From Owenia fusiformis (lineage: Eukaryota > Annelida > Polychaeta > Sabellida > Oweniidae): a stretch of 64,000 bases of DNA. The notes beneath the pieces were generated by a model. It ran no database searches and was not told the origin of the DNA. It worked only from the letters and a program-made list of their open reading frames with translations. The stretch lies in NCBI GenBank assembly GCA_903813345.2, contig CAIIXF020000008.1:22490822-22554821 (forward strand), read 5' to 3'. The translations under genes were made by a program, and so were the position numbers. Below are positions 1 to 11,943 of the stretch, piece by piece (positions within the stretch are counted from its first letter, which is position 1; every line of letters begins with the position of its first letter).

Positions 1-1197
1 AGAATATATCAGGAAAAAAATATTTCTCAAAATCCAGGAGAGGGCGATAATAGAGTACTTACCCTAAAACTGCTGTAAACACGACGCGTTTTGTAATTCT
101 ATGCATCCTCTCGATACATATCTATCGATGGGTGCTTCCCACACCATACCATGCTAATATTGTCTCCAAATAGTCCATAATGAATGAAGGAATTGTTCTT
201 TATCGGCATTCAGAAATTTCAAAAGCTACTGCGCAGATGTTCTGCGCATGTCAAGGTCGTGAACTTTCTGGTTTCTTTTTAATGTTTCTCGACTTTTACA
301 CGACTTTTGCACGAATAATGATGATCTCTCATCAAATTAGAAATAATGTATAACTTTAGATCGATATCCAGCAGTCTCTAGTGGAAATATTGAAGGTAAT
401 CGGCGATAATGACAAAGTGGGCGTGCCGGAAATAAATTAGACATAGACGGGTCTTCAACCACTGTCAATATTGTCTAAGCGATCTTTACCGTATTCTCTC
501 CAATAACAGCACTTGTCATATTATTATAAAAATATGTTGAAGAAAATGCATTCTTGTCAAGAAAAATTGCCATACATGAAATTCCTCGGGATTTCTGATT
601 TCTTTCATACATGGGCGCTTATTAGAATGGTCTAAATAATGTATTTTCAATTTTCTAAACGCCCTGGGCGCTAATTACAGAGAATACGGTAATATGTTTT
701 TTTTTTATTCAATATGTCATCCATTTGGGAATTCGTTGCATTATTCCATTGAATGATACATGAAATATTAATCACCTCAAGGATTAAGAATCTTCAGTAA
801 TGACCTGTCATCTTCATCCTGCCATTTTGTACGACTAAAAACGACTAAAATTCTGTTTAAATTGTTGTATTGGGAAATATTTTTCGAAAGCTCACCATTT
901 CTGGGTCAACAGGAAGTCACGTAAGGCACTGAATAAATCGTGCAATCTAATTGGATCATAAGAATGGTGCGAAAAAGTAAAGTTTTTAAAAGTTTAAACT
1001 CGGGTAGATATATCCCATGGGCGGATACACTCGCCGGAAGCATGCTAAAGGCTAACATTACATACAGTTATCACATAACACAACAAACATAGCATACATA
1101 TTGAAACAATAACTCACTGGCAAGAACAACAACCTTACTCGCACCTATATTGTTTGATGCATTCAATTTGATTATTATTGTGTGTCTGCTTTTTCAG
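1..1197. other. Intron of the TRERF1-like gene, no exon seen
   Basis: No exon is visible before the acceptor at 1196-1197. The ELM2 core that must precede the first visible exon is absent, so it lies off the left edge. The stretch holds one short inverted-repeat element (487-691) and otherwise unremarkable AT-rich sequence. Confidence 0.6.
487..691. mobile_element. Short MITE with TACCGTATTCTCT ends
   Basis: The 13-bp end TACCGTATTCTCT is mirrored by AGAGAATACGGTA about 200 bp later. The TA at each end could be a mariner-like target duplication. No coding capacity. Family assignment is a guess. Confidence 0.5.
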
Positions 1198-4100
1198 TGC
1201 AATATTTCCAAGATTTTGCCTGTTGTGCAGCAGTCCCTGGGAATGGTGTGAACAAGGAGTATGCTCTTCATCTTCTCCATATGTACAAGGGAGATGTCAA
1301 GGTATGAGATATGCGCAACTGTAGTTAGGGAGGGTGTCCTAATGACGACAGTTGTGATAATATAACCCTGTTTGAAATACTTCCAACAAAAGTTGCTTTT
1401 CACCCAACAAAACTCCCATACGCCTATGAAATTAATTTCATTTTATTTACAACTGTTGACAATTAGGTTTAATAAATCATGAGCTCATTTAGACATTGTA
1501 AAACATATTACACCAGGGATAAATTCATAAAGTATTGGGTGACATAAAAAGTAAACTGAAAAACATCAGTTTAACACTTAAGATTTTCAAACAGTGGGAA
1601 TGAATAGAGGGGTCACTAGTCTTGGGTTCTAAACAATATATTTCTGGCTGTGATGTCAGCAAAATTTACTAAATTGGCAATGTTTTGTAGTAAATTAAAA
1701 AGTCAATACACTGTATTCTGAATTTTTTGGTAAAAATTCAAATTAGTCTTGAGATATAAAGGGAAATAGAATTGAATTAATGTATAGTTGATTGCATCTG
1801 AATTACATACAGAATGACATCTACTGTAATTGAGTCATTGCTTACTAAAGTGCATGAAGCATTAAATCTGTAAAAGTACATTGAGTAACAACAACAATGA
1901 CCGCAAACAAGTGGAATTCAATGATGCATATAGCCGCAGTATCTTAAATAAATCTCCCATAAATCTTCTCTTAAGTCTTTATAACTACAATTTACTCCAA
2001 TTCTGACCTTGAAATCTGAAAGTTAATCCATACAAAAGGTCATACAATAGGCAAACTAAAATTTATCGTTATATTAAAATAGAAATGTTATCTCAACAAA
2101 ATGAAGCTCAGAATTTTATTTTGGTCTTAAATTATGCCATTTGTAAAGTATTAATACTTATTGACTTAAAGTCCATTTCACTGCTTCAGTTCGTCAGTAG
2201 AACGGCAAAAATAAGAAATTGGGAGAACATTGTGCAATAATATATGGGAAAGTATATTCATAATGTACATGAATGACATTTGTATATCTTGGATTGCTTC
2301 TAGTTTGGCTTATAAAGTGTGTGGCCTCTTATATTTGGATGTTTCTCTGCCATGTTATTTTCAATAAGATTAACATGGCTGAAATTCTTCAAATTACAAG
2401 ACGGCACAGGCTTATTGCACAAAAAACTAAAAAATCTGAAATATACAAATGTCATTCATGTACATTATGAATATACTTTTCCATATATTATTGCACAATG
2501 GTCTCCCAATTTCTTATTTTTGCCGTTCTACTGACGAACTGAATCAGTGAAATGGACTCTAATTAATCACTTGAGATTTAAAAAAACCAACCAATGCAAT
2601 GTAATAAAATTAGTTTAGTTAATAACACAACATGATTATTTGGATGGCATTTTATCATTCTTGATTGTTCAGTTGTTGTTTTTACGCCTACTATATCTAA
2701 ATGCATTCATCAGCCTCAATATTTTCTATATGAAACCATAGTTAATCATCATCAATAACTTTCTCATTTCCGCTGTTCTATGTTTAGATTATGGAGCATT
2801 TATTAGCTCATAACATATAGCCTAGTACTCATACATGCAAGTGTTAAACTAAATGCAGGTATTAGATTTTATTTGAAAGCGTACTACCTGGGAATTACTG
2901 TTGTCAGCAATTTATCGGATTATGAAAATTATCCACAGTGCTTAACACTATCCATTTATATCTAGAGCTTTCAATGAGAACCTCAATAGCATGATTTTGA
3001 TCCTTAATTGATGGAATATTTATTTTTCTAGAATACTTGATCTGCAGGATCTAATAGTGATGTTATTTTACCAGTTAAAAACAATGTATATTTTTAACAT
3101 ATGAGACCACCATTCTAATAATAATGTATTTTAAATAAGGGGCACATATTTGTACATTCACATTAAACTGAAGATATGTAATCTAATTAGAGTTTTATTT
3201 TTAAGGAATTTTTTCTTGATATAGCAAGGACATTAAGATGATTTTTTAGAAATAAATGTGATGTTGAAGTTTCTCTTTTTCACATATAAATGAATATGAT
3301 AACATATGTTAATATGGTAACATAATGAAAATAAAGTCATTGTGGTAGTCCCGCATTATTTCTGCCCCATCGTGATGTCATGTGGGCTTAGATGTTTTTT
3401 ATTATAGATATTAAAGTAACTTTGAACAAACATGTGGGGTTCAATTCTCAAGAGTAATTTGAAACTGATCATGGTGTGAATCGGTATAACGTAGAAACTG
3501 TTGAAGAACTCCTTTGAAGCTCAAAATAGTGTTTCATTTAAGTGTACCACTAGCTGAGATTCATTTTATATGAAGATAATAGATAACAGGAATTAGAAAC
3601 GTGTTCTACGTATGGAGGTGTTCCACTTAAAAGGCTGTAAATGTGTGCCTCAATGTTAACCAATAACATATCTATTTTTCAGGCTGCAATTCTAGCCCTG
3701 ATGAACAACAAGCCTACATTGCCATGCAACCATCCATTGCTTAACTACCGTTACCAGGAGACGGATACCTGGTCGCAGGAGGAGATAGAACAGTACAATC
3801 AAGCACTCACTAAATGTGACAAAGATTTCTTTAGCATATCTAAGGAGGTATGTGATCATTGGAAAATTACATTACACAAGAATGTCTCCCCTAAAAATGA
3901 TGTGCTGTTATTTTGTTATTTGTTATTAGCCTACATGTATGTAATTGTATATTCTTGTTCAGTGAGCTTTATTTTATTTGCTCACAATCCCCCACATTGC
4001 CTGTTGATTGAAGTCTAAGTTTTTTATGTAACTTGTGTGATAGATTGTGTGATTTCACATTACCTATCATATACTTCTGGCTTGCGCAAATAGTTCGCAT

Positions 4101-6174
4101 ACATGTATTTATGGACTGTTATTTATCCCATATAACTATTTATTCATGTACATGTATTTAAATCTATTCCATGTATTCATTCTCCTTTAGATTGGCACAA
4201 AGGATACCAGGGAATGTGTGCAATTCTACTATCTGTGGAAGAAGGTCTGCGCAGATGAACACAAACGTTTACGAATCATCAGACGTAAGCGCGAACAAGA
4301 TGAACTTCACAACATTCGAACACGTGCCCAAAATGCAGAGATGGTACAGGCCCAAGCTCAACAGCAAAACTCTTCATTTGAACTGCCTAATGTAAAGGGA
4401 GAACCTGAAGAAACTGTAAGCATTGGCCTTGTATTACAGTATTATTGTATAGTATTATGGTATCATTGTACAGTATTATTGTGCACTTTTATTCAAATGA
4501 TGTAGATATACTTTTATGGTTAGAACACATATCAATTTCTTTCATTTTGCTTGTTGATTACTCTAAAATGAATATTTTACCAGGTTTTCTGTTCACATGG
4601 ACCTTGCTTGGCTACAATAAGAGGTTAATTTTGTATTTCCTTTAACAATGATAACGTGTTAACCCTGTTTAGAAATACTTCCAACAAACGTTAATTACAT
4701 CAAACTATGGTGCATGTGAACAATGAGGCATCTCTTACTCTAATATGGTTTCAGGTGAAAGATAGCGACAGGTCTAGATCCACTACTCCAACATCAATCC
4801 ATACATGTGATTACCCTGGTTGTTCTTCGGTAAGTACAGTTCAGTTACTAAGTCACCATAAAAAGTGGACAAATGGCAGGTTTTGACATTTTGCATGTTA
4901 ATACTTAGAAGTGGACAAATGGCAGGTTTTGACATTTTGCATGTTAATACTTAAAAGTGGACAAATGGCAGGTTTTGACATTTTGCATGTTAATACTTAA
5001 AAGTGGACAAATGGCAGGTTTTGACATTTTGCATGTTAATACTTAGAAGTGGAAAAATGGCAGGTTTTGACATTTTGCATGTTAATACTTAGAAGTGGAC
5101 AAATGGCAGGTTTTGGCATTTTGCATGTTAATACTTAAAAGTGGACAAATGGCAGGTTTTGACATTTTGCATGTTAATACTTAGCAGTGGACAAATGGAA
5201 GGTTTTGACATTTTGCATGTTAATACTTGTTTCAGATTTACAGTTGTTGAAGATAGCTTTGAAATTATCAGTAGAGAAGAGATAAACAACTTTTGTACCA
5301 TTCTAGTATGTGATGTAATAGTAATAAACACCTTTAGGTGTATTATTTTCATTATAACTACTTGCTAATAAATACAGCTACACTGGGCAATTACATCAAT
5401 TTGCATCTATGTTAATATTTTTAGAGTTTTTACAATTTTGCAATAAAGAAAAATATAGAAATCAAACATGAAAATCAAAGTGATAGTATCCATACTTTAC
5501 ATTTATTTATTGTTTTGTATTTACAGACATTCAACTCAAAGATGGCTTTGAATGGCCACATTCGTATACATGGTGGACAGGGTAGCTCAGTAAAACGGGA
5601 AGTCAGTCCGAGTAGACCTGTTGTTGTTCCAGGCCTTCCGCCAAATCAATCTAGTCTTAATCCTGATGAGCCACTACAGGAGTTCCCTTGTAAGAAATGT
5701 GGCAAGTAAGTAAAATGTTGATATTATGGAGCGTCTCTTGTTGAATTCTGTGTCCGTTTCAGAAAAATAAATTATGGCTTGATTTGAGAAGTTGACCACA
5801 TATGAGACATCCTGCTCAACATCTATTCATTTATTTACCTTGTATTATAAAGTTATAAAATGACTTATTCGAACATGACTGAAACAGGCAGACAAACATT
5901 CCATTTAAATACATAGAAGGTCACTGGAGGAAAACATTGAATAAACATTCAACAGCCTCATCATTTAATTTCATTTGATAGTAATTGTGAACATTTCCAT
6001 TTTTACTTCAGAGTGTTTTACAAAGTGAAAAGTCGTAGCGCTCACATGAAGAGTCACAGAGTGATAGATCCTGATAAGGTACCTAAAGTGAAGACGAAAG
6101 CAGCATACAAACATGTCTACTCCCCCACCCCTTCACACAACTCATCCCTCTCACCAGCATCAGAGTATGGGTGA
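1198..6174 (+). CDS. TRERF1: TRERF1/MIDEAS/ZNF541-like ELM2-SANT zinc-finger corepressor, C-terminal half
   Basis: Six exons: 1198-1301, 3683-3847, 4191-4415, 4755-4829, 5527-5705, 6012-6174. All have GT-AG borders and consistent phases, giving about 302 residues that end in a TGA. The first exon holds the tail of an ELM2 region (ALHLLHMYKGDV). The second and third hold a SANT domain starting at TWSQEEIEQYNQAL and ending near QFYYLWKKV, followed by a basic/acidic coiled segment. The fourth and fifth exons share a C2H2 finger (C-x4-C-x12-H-x3-H), and the last two share another (C-x2-C-x12-H-x3-H, with KSRSAHMKSH). ELM2-SANT followed by C-terminal fingers marks the TRERF1/MIDEAS/ZNF541 family. 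These are scaffold subunits of the MiDAC histone deacetylase complex with HDAC1/2 and DNTTIP1, acting in the nucleus. Which vertebrate paralogue it matches best cannot be decided; one pre-duplication gene is likely. The N-terminal half lies outside the window. Confidence 0.9.
2170..2558. mobile_element. Foldback element in a TRERF1-like intron
   Basis: Two arms of about 119 bp (2170-2288 and 2440-2558) are near-perfect reverse complements. They start AGTCCATTTCACTG and enclose a loop of about 151 bp. The two + strand ORFs here are by-products of the repeat. No clear target duplication; TTAA occurs near both ends but not flush with them. Confidence 0.75.
4863..5228. repeat. 46-bp tandem repeat, 8 copies, intronic
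   Basis: The anchor GTGGAC recurs at 4865, 4911, 4957, 5003, 5049, 5095, 5141 and 5187, an exact 46-bp period. Copies differ by only a few bases, so the array is young. It lies in the intron between the fourth and fifth visible exons. The core TTTTGACATTTTGCATGTTAA resembles part of a dispersed repeat seen at 23840 and 53690. Confidence 0.95.
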
Positions 6175-9100
6175 TTGCCTGAGAGAGAAGTAATCCTGCA
6201 TAATAACAAATATGATGGCTGCAATATGTGTGCTTTACCCCTGTTTATATCATAATGACAATGGTATTGATGTGTAAAGATTTTTAGAAAAATGGGGTAC
6301 TATTGTCAAGTACATTTGGGTATAAGAACAGCTTCTGTTGCCATAGGAACAGTGCAATTAAGGTGGACCAGAAAATTAGGATGATTCCGAATGAAATATT
6401 TTTTATTTTTACATGAGAATCTTTATATGGCTTAGATGATAAACTGTATGTATGAGAATATACAGTGACATGTGTTACATAGATGTGCTGATCTCTATTA
6501 TGAATGGTAGATGGCGGTGTGTTGATGTCATTGGGACTGGTGGGTCCAGAGTGGCTGAACTATCTAGTCTCTAACTCATAGGTTATTATATAGCCCTTTG
6601 CCCAATATTAATGGATTCCATTATAGGTGACACTGGGGAGCAAATGTAATGTTTACATTGGACATTGTATTGTTTAAATCAGTTCATAACTGACAAGATT
6701 GTCAAATGCTTGTATAATTCTGCTGCTAGATAGTATAGTGTAGTATTTATGAATTGGGCTTGGGTATGGTGTAGTAGCTACCATAATGAATTCACCTCAA
6801 ATCTTCTTATTCTTTTTGTGTACTGACTGCTTTGCCCATTGTTTCCCTTATTAATATAGTTTAAATGCATGTAACCTCATATCGCGACAATCCAATATTG
6901 CCAATTATTGATTTCGTTTAAATGGAAGTAACATATTTTAATGAATGGTCGACATTTTTGTGACAATGACATTACATGGAATGTGGAATGAAATATGTAA
7001 ATTGAGCGATAACTTGATCTGCTTAATGTATTAAAGCCACAATTAAAGGACCCATTCTAATCATATAATTACTTAGAGTTTTAGGGTTAATTACTAAGAT
7101 TAATTAAATGTTGACACGTGTTGATTGAACTGTAGTTGCTCAAGACAGGTCCTGCTAAGTCTGAAATAACATTTGATTTGGCATGAATTGATTTGGGAGA
7201 GTTAACTTGGGGTCGGGCTGAATTATGATAGCCTATATTGTCGTTTCAAATATTTACGTTATTATGGCTGTACAGTATTGGAGAAAAGTACTATGTTTGA
7301 TAAAATTACCGAAATCATTGAAATATTCTTTCCTTTAACAGAAGATACACTGCCACTTATTTAGACAATATGTTATTTAACTGTACATAAAATGACCTTT
7401 ACAGTATGGGGCTTCAGTACTCCGGTTCAGCATGACTTGTGTATACATTAGAGATATCACGAAAAAAAAAAAATCAGAACAGTTCGGTTCAGAACATTTT
7501 GCTTCGGAACTGAACAATTTCGGAACGGTTTGGAACAGAGTGACTGTGTGTATTAGATTAAAATCATTTGATCATCTAGGTCTATTTGGTAGCGAAAAGC
7601 TCTTCAAAGAGAAGAAGTAAAAAGAATGAACCTCTTTTGGTACAAAATATTGAAAGAAAAATACTGTTTTGTGGAGATTCAAGAGCCAGAAGTTGTGAAA
7701 GGGTAAAATGTTCTTGTTCCGGAACCGAACCGAAATTCTTAAATTTTGTTCCGTGTTCCGTTCTGAGGGCATAATTCCGCGGATCGGAACAAAATCGGGT
7801 AACCGTGACACCTCTAGTATACATTATCTATTATTTTATTTAAATGTGACCTGTATTGAGTTCAATTAGTTCAAGACTTTGTCAAATATCTATTAATGTA
7901 CATTATCATCTGTATAGTCTATGAATGTTTATGATTTAAAATAGTGAGATGCAATATATATTTATATTTGAATTAATAGCAGCAGTATTGTTCCACTGAC
8001 TCAGCATTGAGTCATTGACAGAAAGGATATGTATTGCTTCCATGGTAACTATCAGATCTGATATTCTAGTGTTCTTTTTTGTAGCTGCTTAAGTTCACAT
8101 TGTATTGTTTACCTGTTAATGTAAACTGACAGGCTGACTGACTGACTGTAGCACCTATATTGCACAAACATATTATGGTGTTATATTCTATATTTTTTTT
8201 GTGAAGAGTTTCAAGTTAATTGTCATGTAACATCACATATTAAGGAAATTGATATTGCGTATTCTTGATACAACTGTCATTTGAATTGAATCCATCCAGG
8301 GGGCAGTTTCTCAAATCAATCTATATTTTATCAAAATTGTAATTATGAACTTTATGCATTTTAGAAACTGGCTCCTGGGTAATATAGATCAATATTTTGA
8401 TGATATACCAATTTGAGGTGAATGATAGCATTATCTATTAGTGTAATTAAAATTAAGTAAAAATGAGGTGTTCTTGTCAGATATTTATATAAAGACTGAT
8501 CATCTTCAAATTATATGCAATTCTATAACTTTCATTTAAATTTTTGTCAGTTTTAATTGATATTTTAAGTTATAATTTGAAGATGAACAGAACTTTGCAA
8601 TGCTCAATGTATTTGCAAGAAATCAACTATGGTAGAATTTGCTGGATTACAGTATTTCGAGCAGGACTTGTCAAATATGTATAGTTATAAAATGAAATAT
8701 TTTTATTAAGATGAATAATTTAGTTTATATATAGGATCCCTATATAGATGTTTGGTAAATGGAATAACCCATGGAGAATGAACTTTTAAAAAATTATTAA
8801 TGTTAACGTTGAACATTCTAAGTCATTGATGCAAATTCATAAATTGTATTTGAACTTGAGTCTGTTTTAGTTGTCACAATATGATGACATCATGGAGAAT
8901 GAATCGGTGTTGTCTTTTTAAGTTTAAGCCAAATTTTATCAGTTATGTGCTGTTGAATATTAAATAGATATTAACAAATGGCATAATTTGTCCAATGCTA
9001 CATAATATAATGCCATGCACATGCAGGTTTTATTCTGTATCGTTGGATAAGCTGTCGATCAATATGGCTCAAGTGATAAAGATTATTGAGTATTTTTGTT

Positions 9101-10275
9101 TTTGAATAGACTATGAAAATATGTTGTAGAGCATAAAACTATGAACTGTTGTCTATGGAATAAAGATTATATATTTGGTTAAATGTATTCTTTGAATTTT
9201 GTTGCTTTAGTTCACAGACCCATTACTGCCAACATTTCAATGTCTGGTTATAACATTGTTTTTGGTCATATTTTATATCCCATTGACTTTCATGTTATGA
9301 AAAGCTTTTCATGGGAATGCCTTTCAGTGTGTACCCCATTAAAGGTAGTATCAGATCTAGTAAGCAAATGTAGTAGTACAGGTACAGGTATCAGCGAGCA
9401 ACCTTTACAAAAATTGTTTTAATTTTGGAATGCTTTGGGATAATAATTTCTCATGTCTACTTTCTAAAAATCCCCAAAGCAAAAAATGTACCCTGTCTAG
9501 ATTTTTTGTTACCGTTGTCAGATATCTGAACCACTGGTATATTTTAAATGACAATATCACTAATTAGAGCTTTGCGCAAGTTACATTACTTGTGTTGCTT
9601 GTTGTGCTTGTAATTTTGTCACTCCCTATAGATCTAATTCTGCCTTTAAGTAATCCAATTAGGAAATTCAACAAATATAATTGACATGAATGAGAGTCTA
9701 AATATATCCACCATGACTTTTGTCAAGTGCTAGTGAAATGATATAACAGAAAATAATTCCCTACACTGAAAATGGATTTTTGAGTTCCCATATTTTATAC
9801 CAGTACATAATTTTTATGACGGGGGGTAGGCGATCAGCGGATGGTTGGTGGTTGGCATCTGTACCAAATTCTTACAACTTCCAATAACTTAACAAATACT
9901 GTTTATTAGACTGACTTCAATAATTTTCAAAATAATCTACAAGTTATCAGAAATTCAAATCTGACTTTAAAAAGATTTGACCTTCAATGACCTTCTCAAG
10001 GTCAAAAAGTTCTTTTCAACTTGCTAGGTGGTGACATTTTGTCTTGTTTTTCATTGAAGTCAGTTTTACACTGTAACTCAAAATTAGGCCCAACAGATAA
10101 CAGAAAAACAATCTAATGCATCCTACATATGTATATACATGGATACATGTTCATAATATTGTGATGATAGATGGATGGATACCGAGGGAGGAATGATGTG
10201 GCTCTTAGATGTGATAATCTTGTAAATTAAAGCTACCCTTGTGAATACTTGAATAAAATATAGTGTGCCATATTA
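6175..10275 (+). other. Probable long 3' UTR of the TRERF1-like gene
   Basis: No coding exon is visible after the stop codon at 6172-6174. Candidate polyadenylation signals AATAAA lie at 9159-9164 and 10252-10257. The second sits 30 bp from a minus-strand signal at 10287-10292, which makes it the natural end against DNAL1. The stretch contains a hAT-type MITE (7449-7816). A fragment near 9960-10060 belongs to the family tandemly amplified at 52.8-53.7 kb. Confidence 0.5.
7449..7816. mobile_element. Non-autonomous hAT-type element with 8-bp target duplication
   Basis: The ends TAGAGATATCACG and CGTGACACCTCTA are imperfect inverted repeats, flanked by the exact 8-bp direct repeat GTATACAT at 7441-7448 and 7817-7824. 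Inner arms carry mirrored CGGAAC-rich sequence. An 8-bp duplication with YAGAG-type ends is the hAT signature. The 368-bp element has no transposase. Short ORFs on both strands here are incidental. Confidence 0.9.
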
Positions 10276-10600
10276 AATTCATGCAATTTATTTCATATAC
10301 AATATTTCACATAGAGTGTATTACTATACATAACAACACAAATATATACATTTATATTTACAAAATTCTAAATCAAATAACAGCAAAATATTTTTAAATG
10401 TCTGAGAAACTGCATATTTGAACAAACTATTTCATTTTCTTTTTTGAATATTATTCCCAAACTTAGTATCTTCACTTTGTCCATTTTTGTTGATTTGTAT
10501 ATAACATTATGTACAATAAGTATACATTCTGTTTCACACAGTTTTCCAAGGTTGTCTAACTGTTTTTATGTTTTCTTTCTGTGTCTGTTTATTTGTGAGA

Positions 10601-10629
10601 TTAGATAACAGTCTCAGTAACAACAACAC
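10601..10629 (-). other. Possible alternative last exon of DNAL1
   Basis: A pyrimidine-rich acceptor (CTTCACTTTCAG on the minus strand) is followed in the correct phase by 8 codons (VVVTETVI) and TAA. It would join the same donor as the main last exon (14340). The main exon resembles the human DNAL1 tail much better, so this may be chance. A short distance downstream on the minus strand is a TTTATT (AATAAA) signal. Confidence 0.25.
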
Positions 10630-11195
10630 CTGAAAGTGAAGAAATATATGTTTTAAAGCTTATAATGACTATAAATACTTCTGTAATGTACACTAAATAG
10701 AAGTTGATATTTTGCAAAATGTGGTAACACATTTCTTTTTTGTGTATATACACGTATGACCATATTGAGAACTTTGATTAAAATGATGTCACAATGTTTA
10801 AATTAAAATGATGTTACACTCTCAACATAATAAAGGAATGGGCCAAAATAGCAATTTTACATGAAACTAGTTTCCCAAAACCTCATATACAGATCCTTAA
10901 TGTTTGTTAAACCTCATTTAGGCCTAAAATTTAAGTTCCATTATTAAGATGTGCGGTTCATTCAGTTGCAATAGTGATTTGAATTTCTTTATTTTACATA
11001 TTGTTAACTGTTTTTTACTATTAATTCATTCAAATACAATCAATATGGTTCAACAATTCTTAGATTGCCAAAACCATCTGAACCTTGAATACTGGCAGGA
11101 AATTCTTCCATGATTTCAAATAATGTGACATCACCAAATCAAAGGTTTTTTCATGAAGCAGTACATTAATTCTCAAAATTGCTTCAATGCAGATA

Positions 11196-11673
11196 CTGTA
11201 CTCCCAGTAATTTTCGCGCGCTGCTTTAGTTCGCACTTTTCGCGAGTTTTGGAAATTTCGCAAAATATAATAGCCGCGAAATTCCCCGTTTTAATTCGCG
11301 AAATTTCATAGTAGCGAAATTCCAAGGAAATTCCTGGGGATTTCAATGTTGACAATATTTTCGTCCAGTGCTGGGTGATAATAGGTAAAAACGTGACATT
11401 TGAGTTTTGAAAAAGAGAAATTAGAAAGAGATCTTTATTGTATTAAAACGAACATTCTAACGAAAAGGCTTAATAAGAAGCTAAAATCATTGGGTGAAGG
11501 AACAACCATGGCTGATATCAAAGTCGAAAGAGAGATCCTGTATGACAAATCCGCGGAGATTAATAGCCGCGAAATTTCAAAAAACTGAAAATTAGCAAAA
11601 TATAATAGTCGCGAAATTTCAAAATGCCAAAAAACGTGAAATATAATAACGTCAAATATTAGTGGGAGTACAG
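11196..11673. mobile_element. MITE rich in TTCGCG, CTGTACTCCC ends, GATA duplication
   Basis: CTGTACTCCCAGTAATTTTCGCG-type sequence at the left is mirrored at the right as GGGAGTACAG. GATA flanks both sides (11192-11195, 11674-11677). The interior repeats blocks around CGCGAAATTTC in both orientations. It lies in the DNAL1 3' region. No coding potential; superfamily not determined. Confidence 0.7.
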
Positions 11674-11943
11674 GATATCGTATAAGAAGCATTATTTAAT
11701 TTCACATAAAGCTAAGTATGATGAGGCAAAAGATGAACAAGCTATATCAGAAGCAAATCTTTCTCAACAGCATTGTGTTTGCATCTAAGTTATATTTCAA
11801 AAGGATAACAGTTCAAGTCTTGCATATAGAATAAGTTTGAAGCAAGTGTGTGATGATTGCATTGATATTTACAGATGTGAAAAGAATAGTTAAAAAGCTC
11901 TACATTTTCTAGAAAACTGTGCGCAAATAAGAGCTGCCATCTA

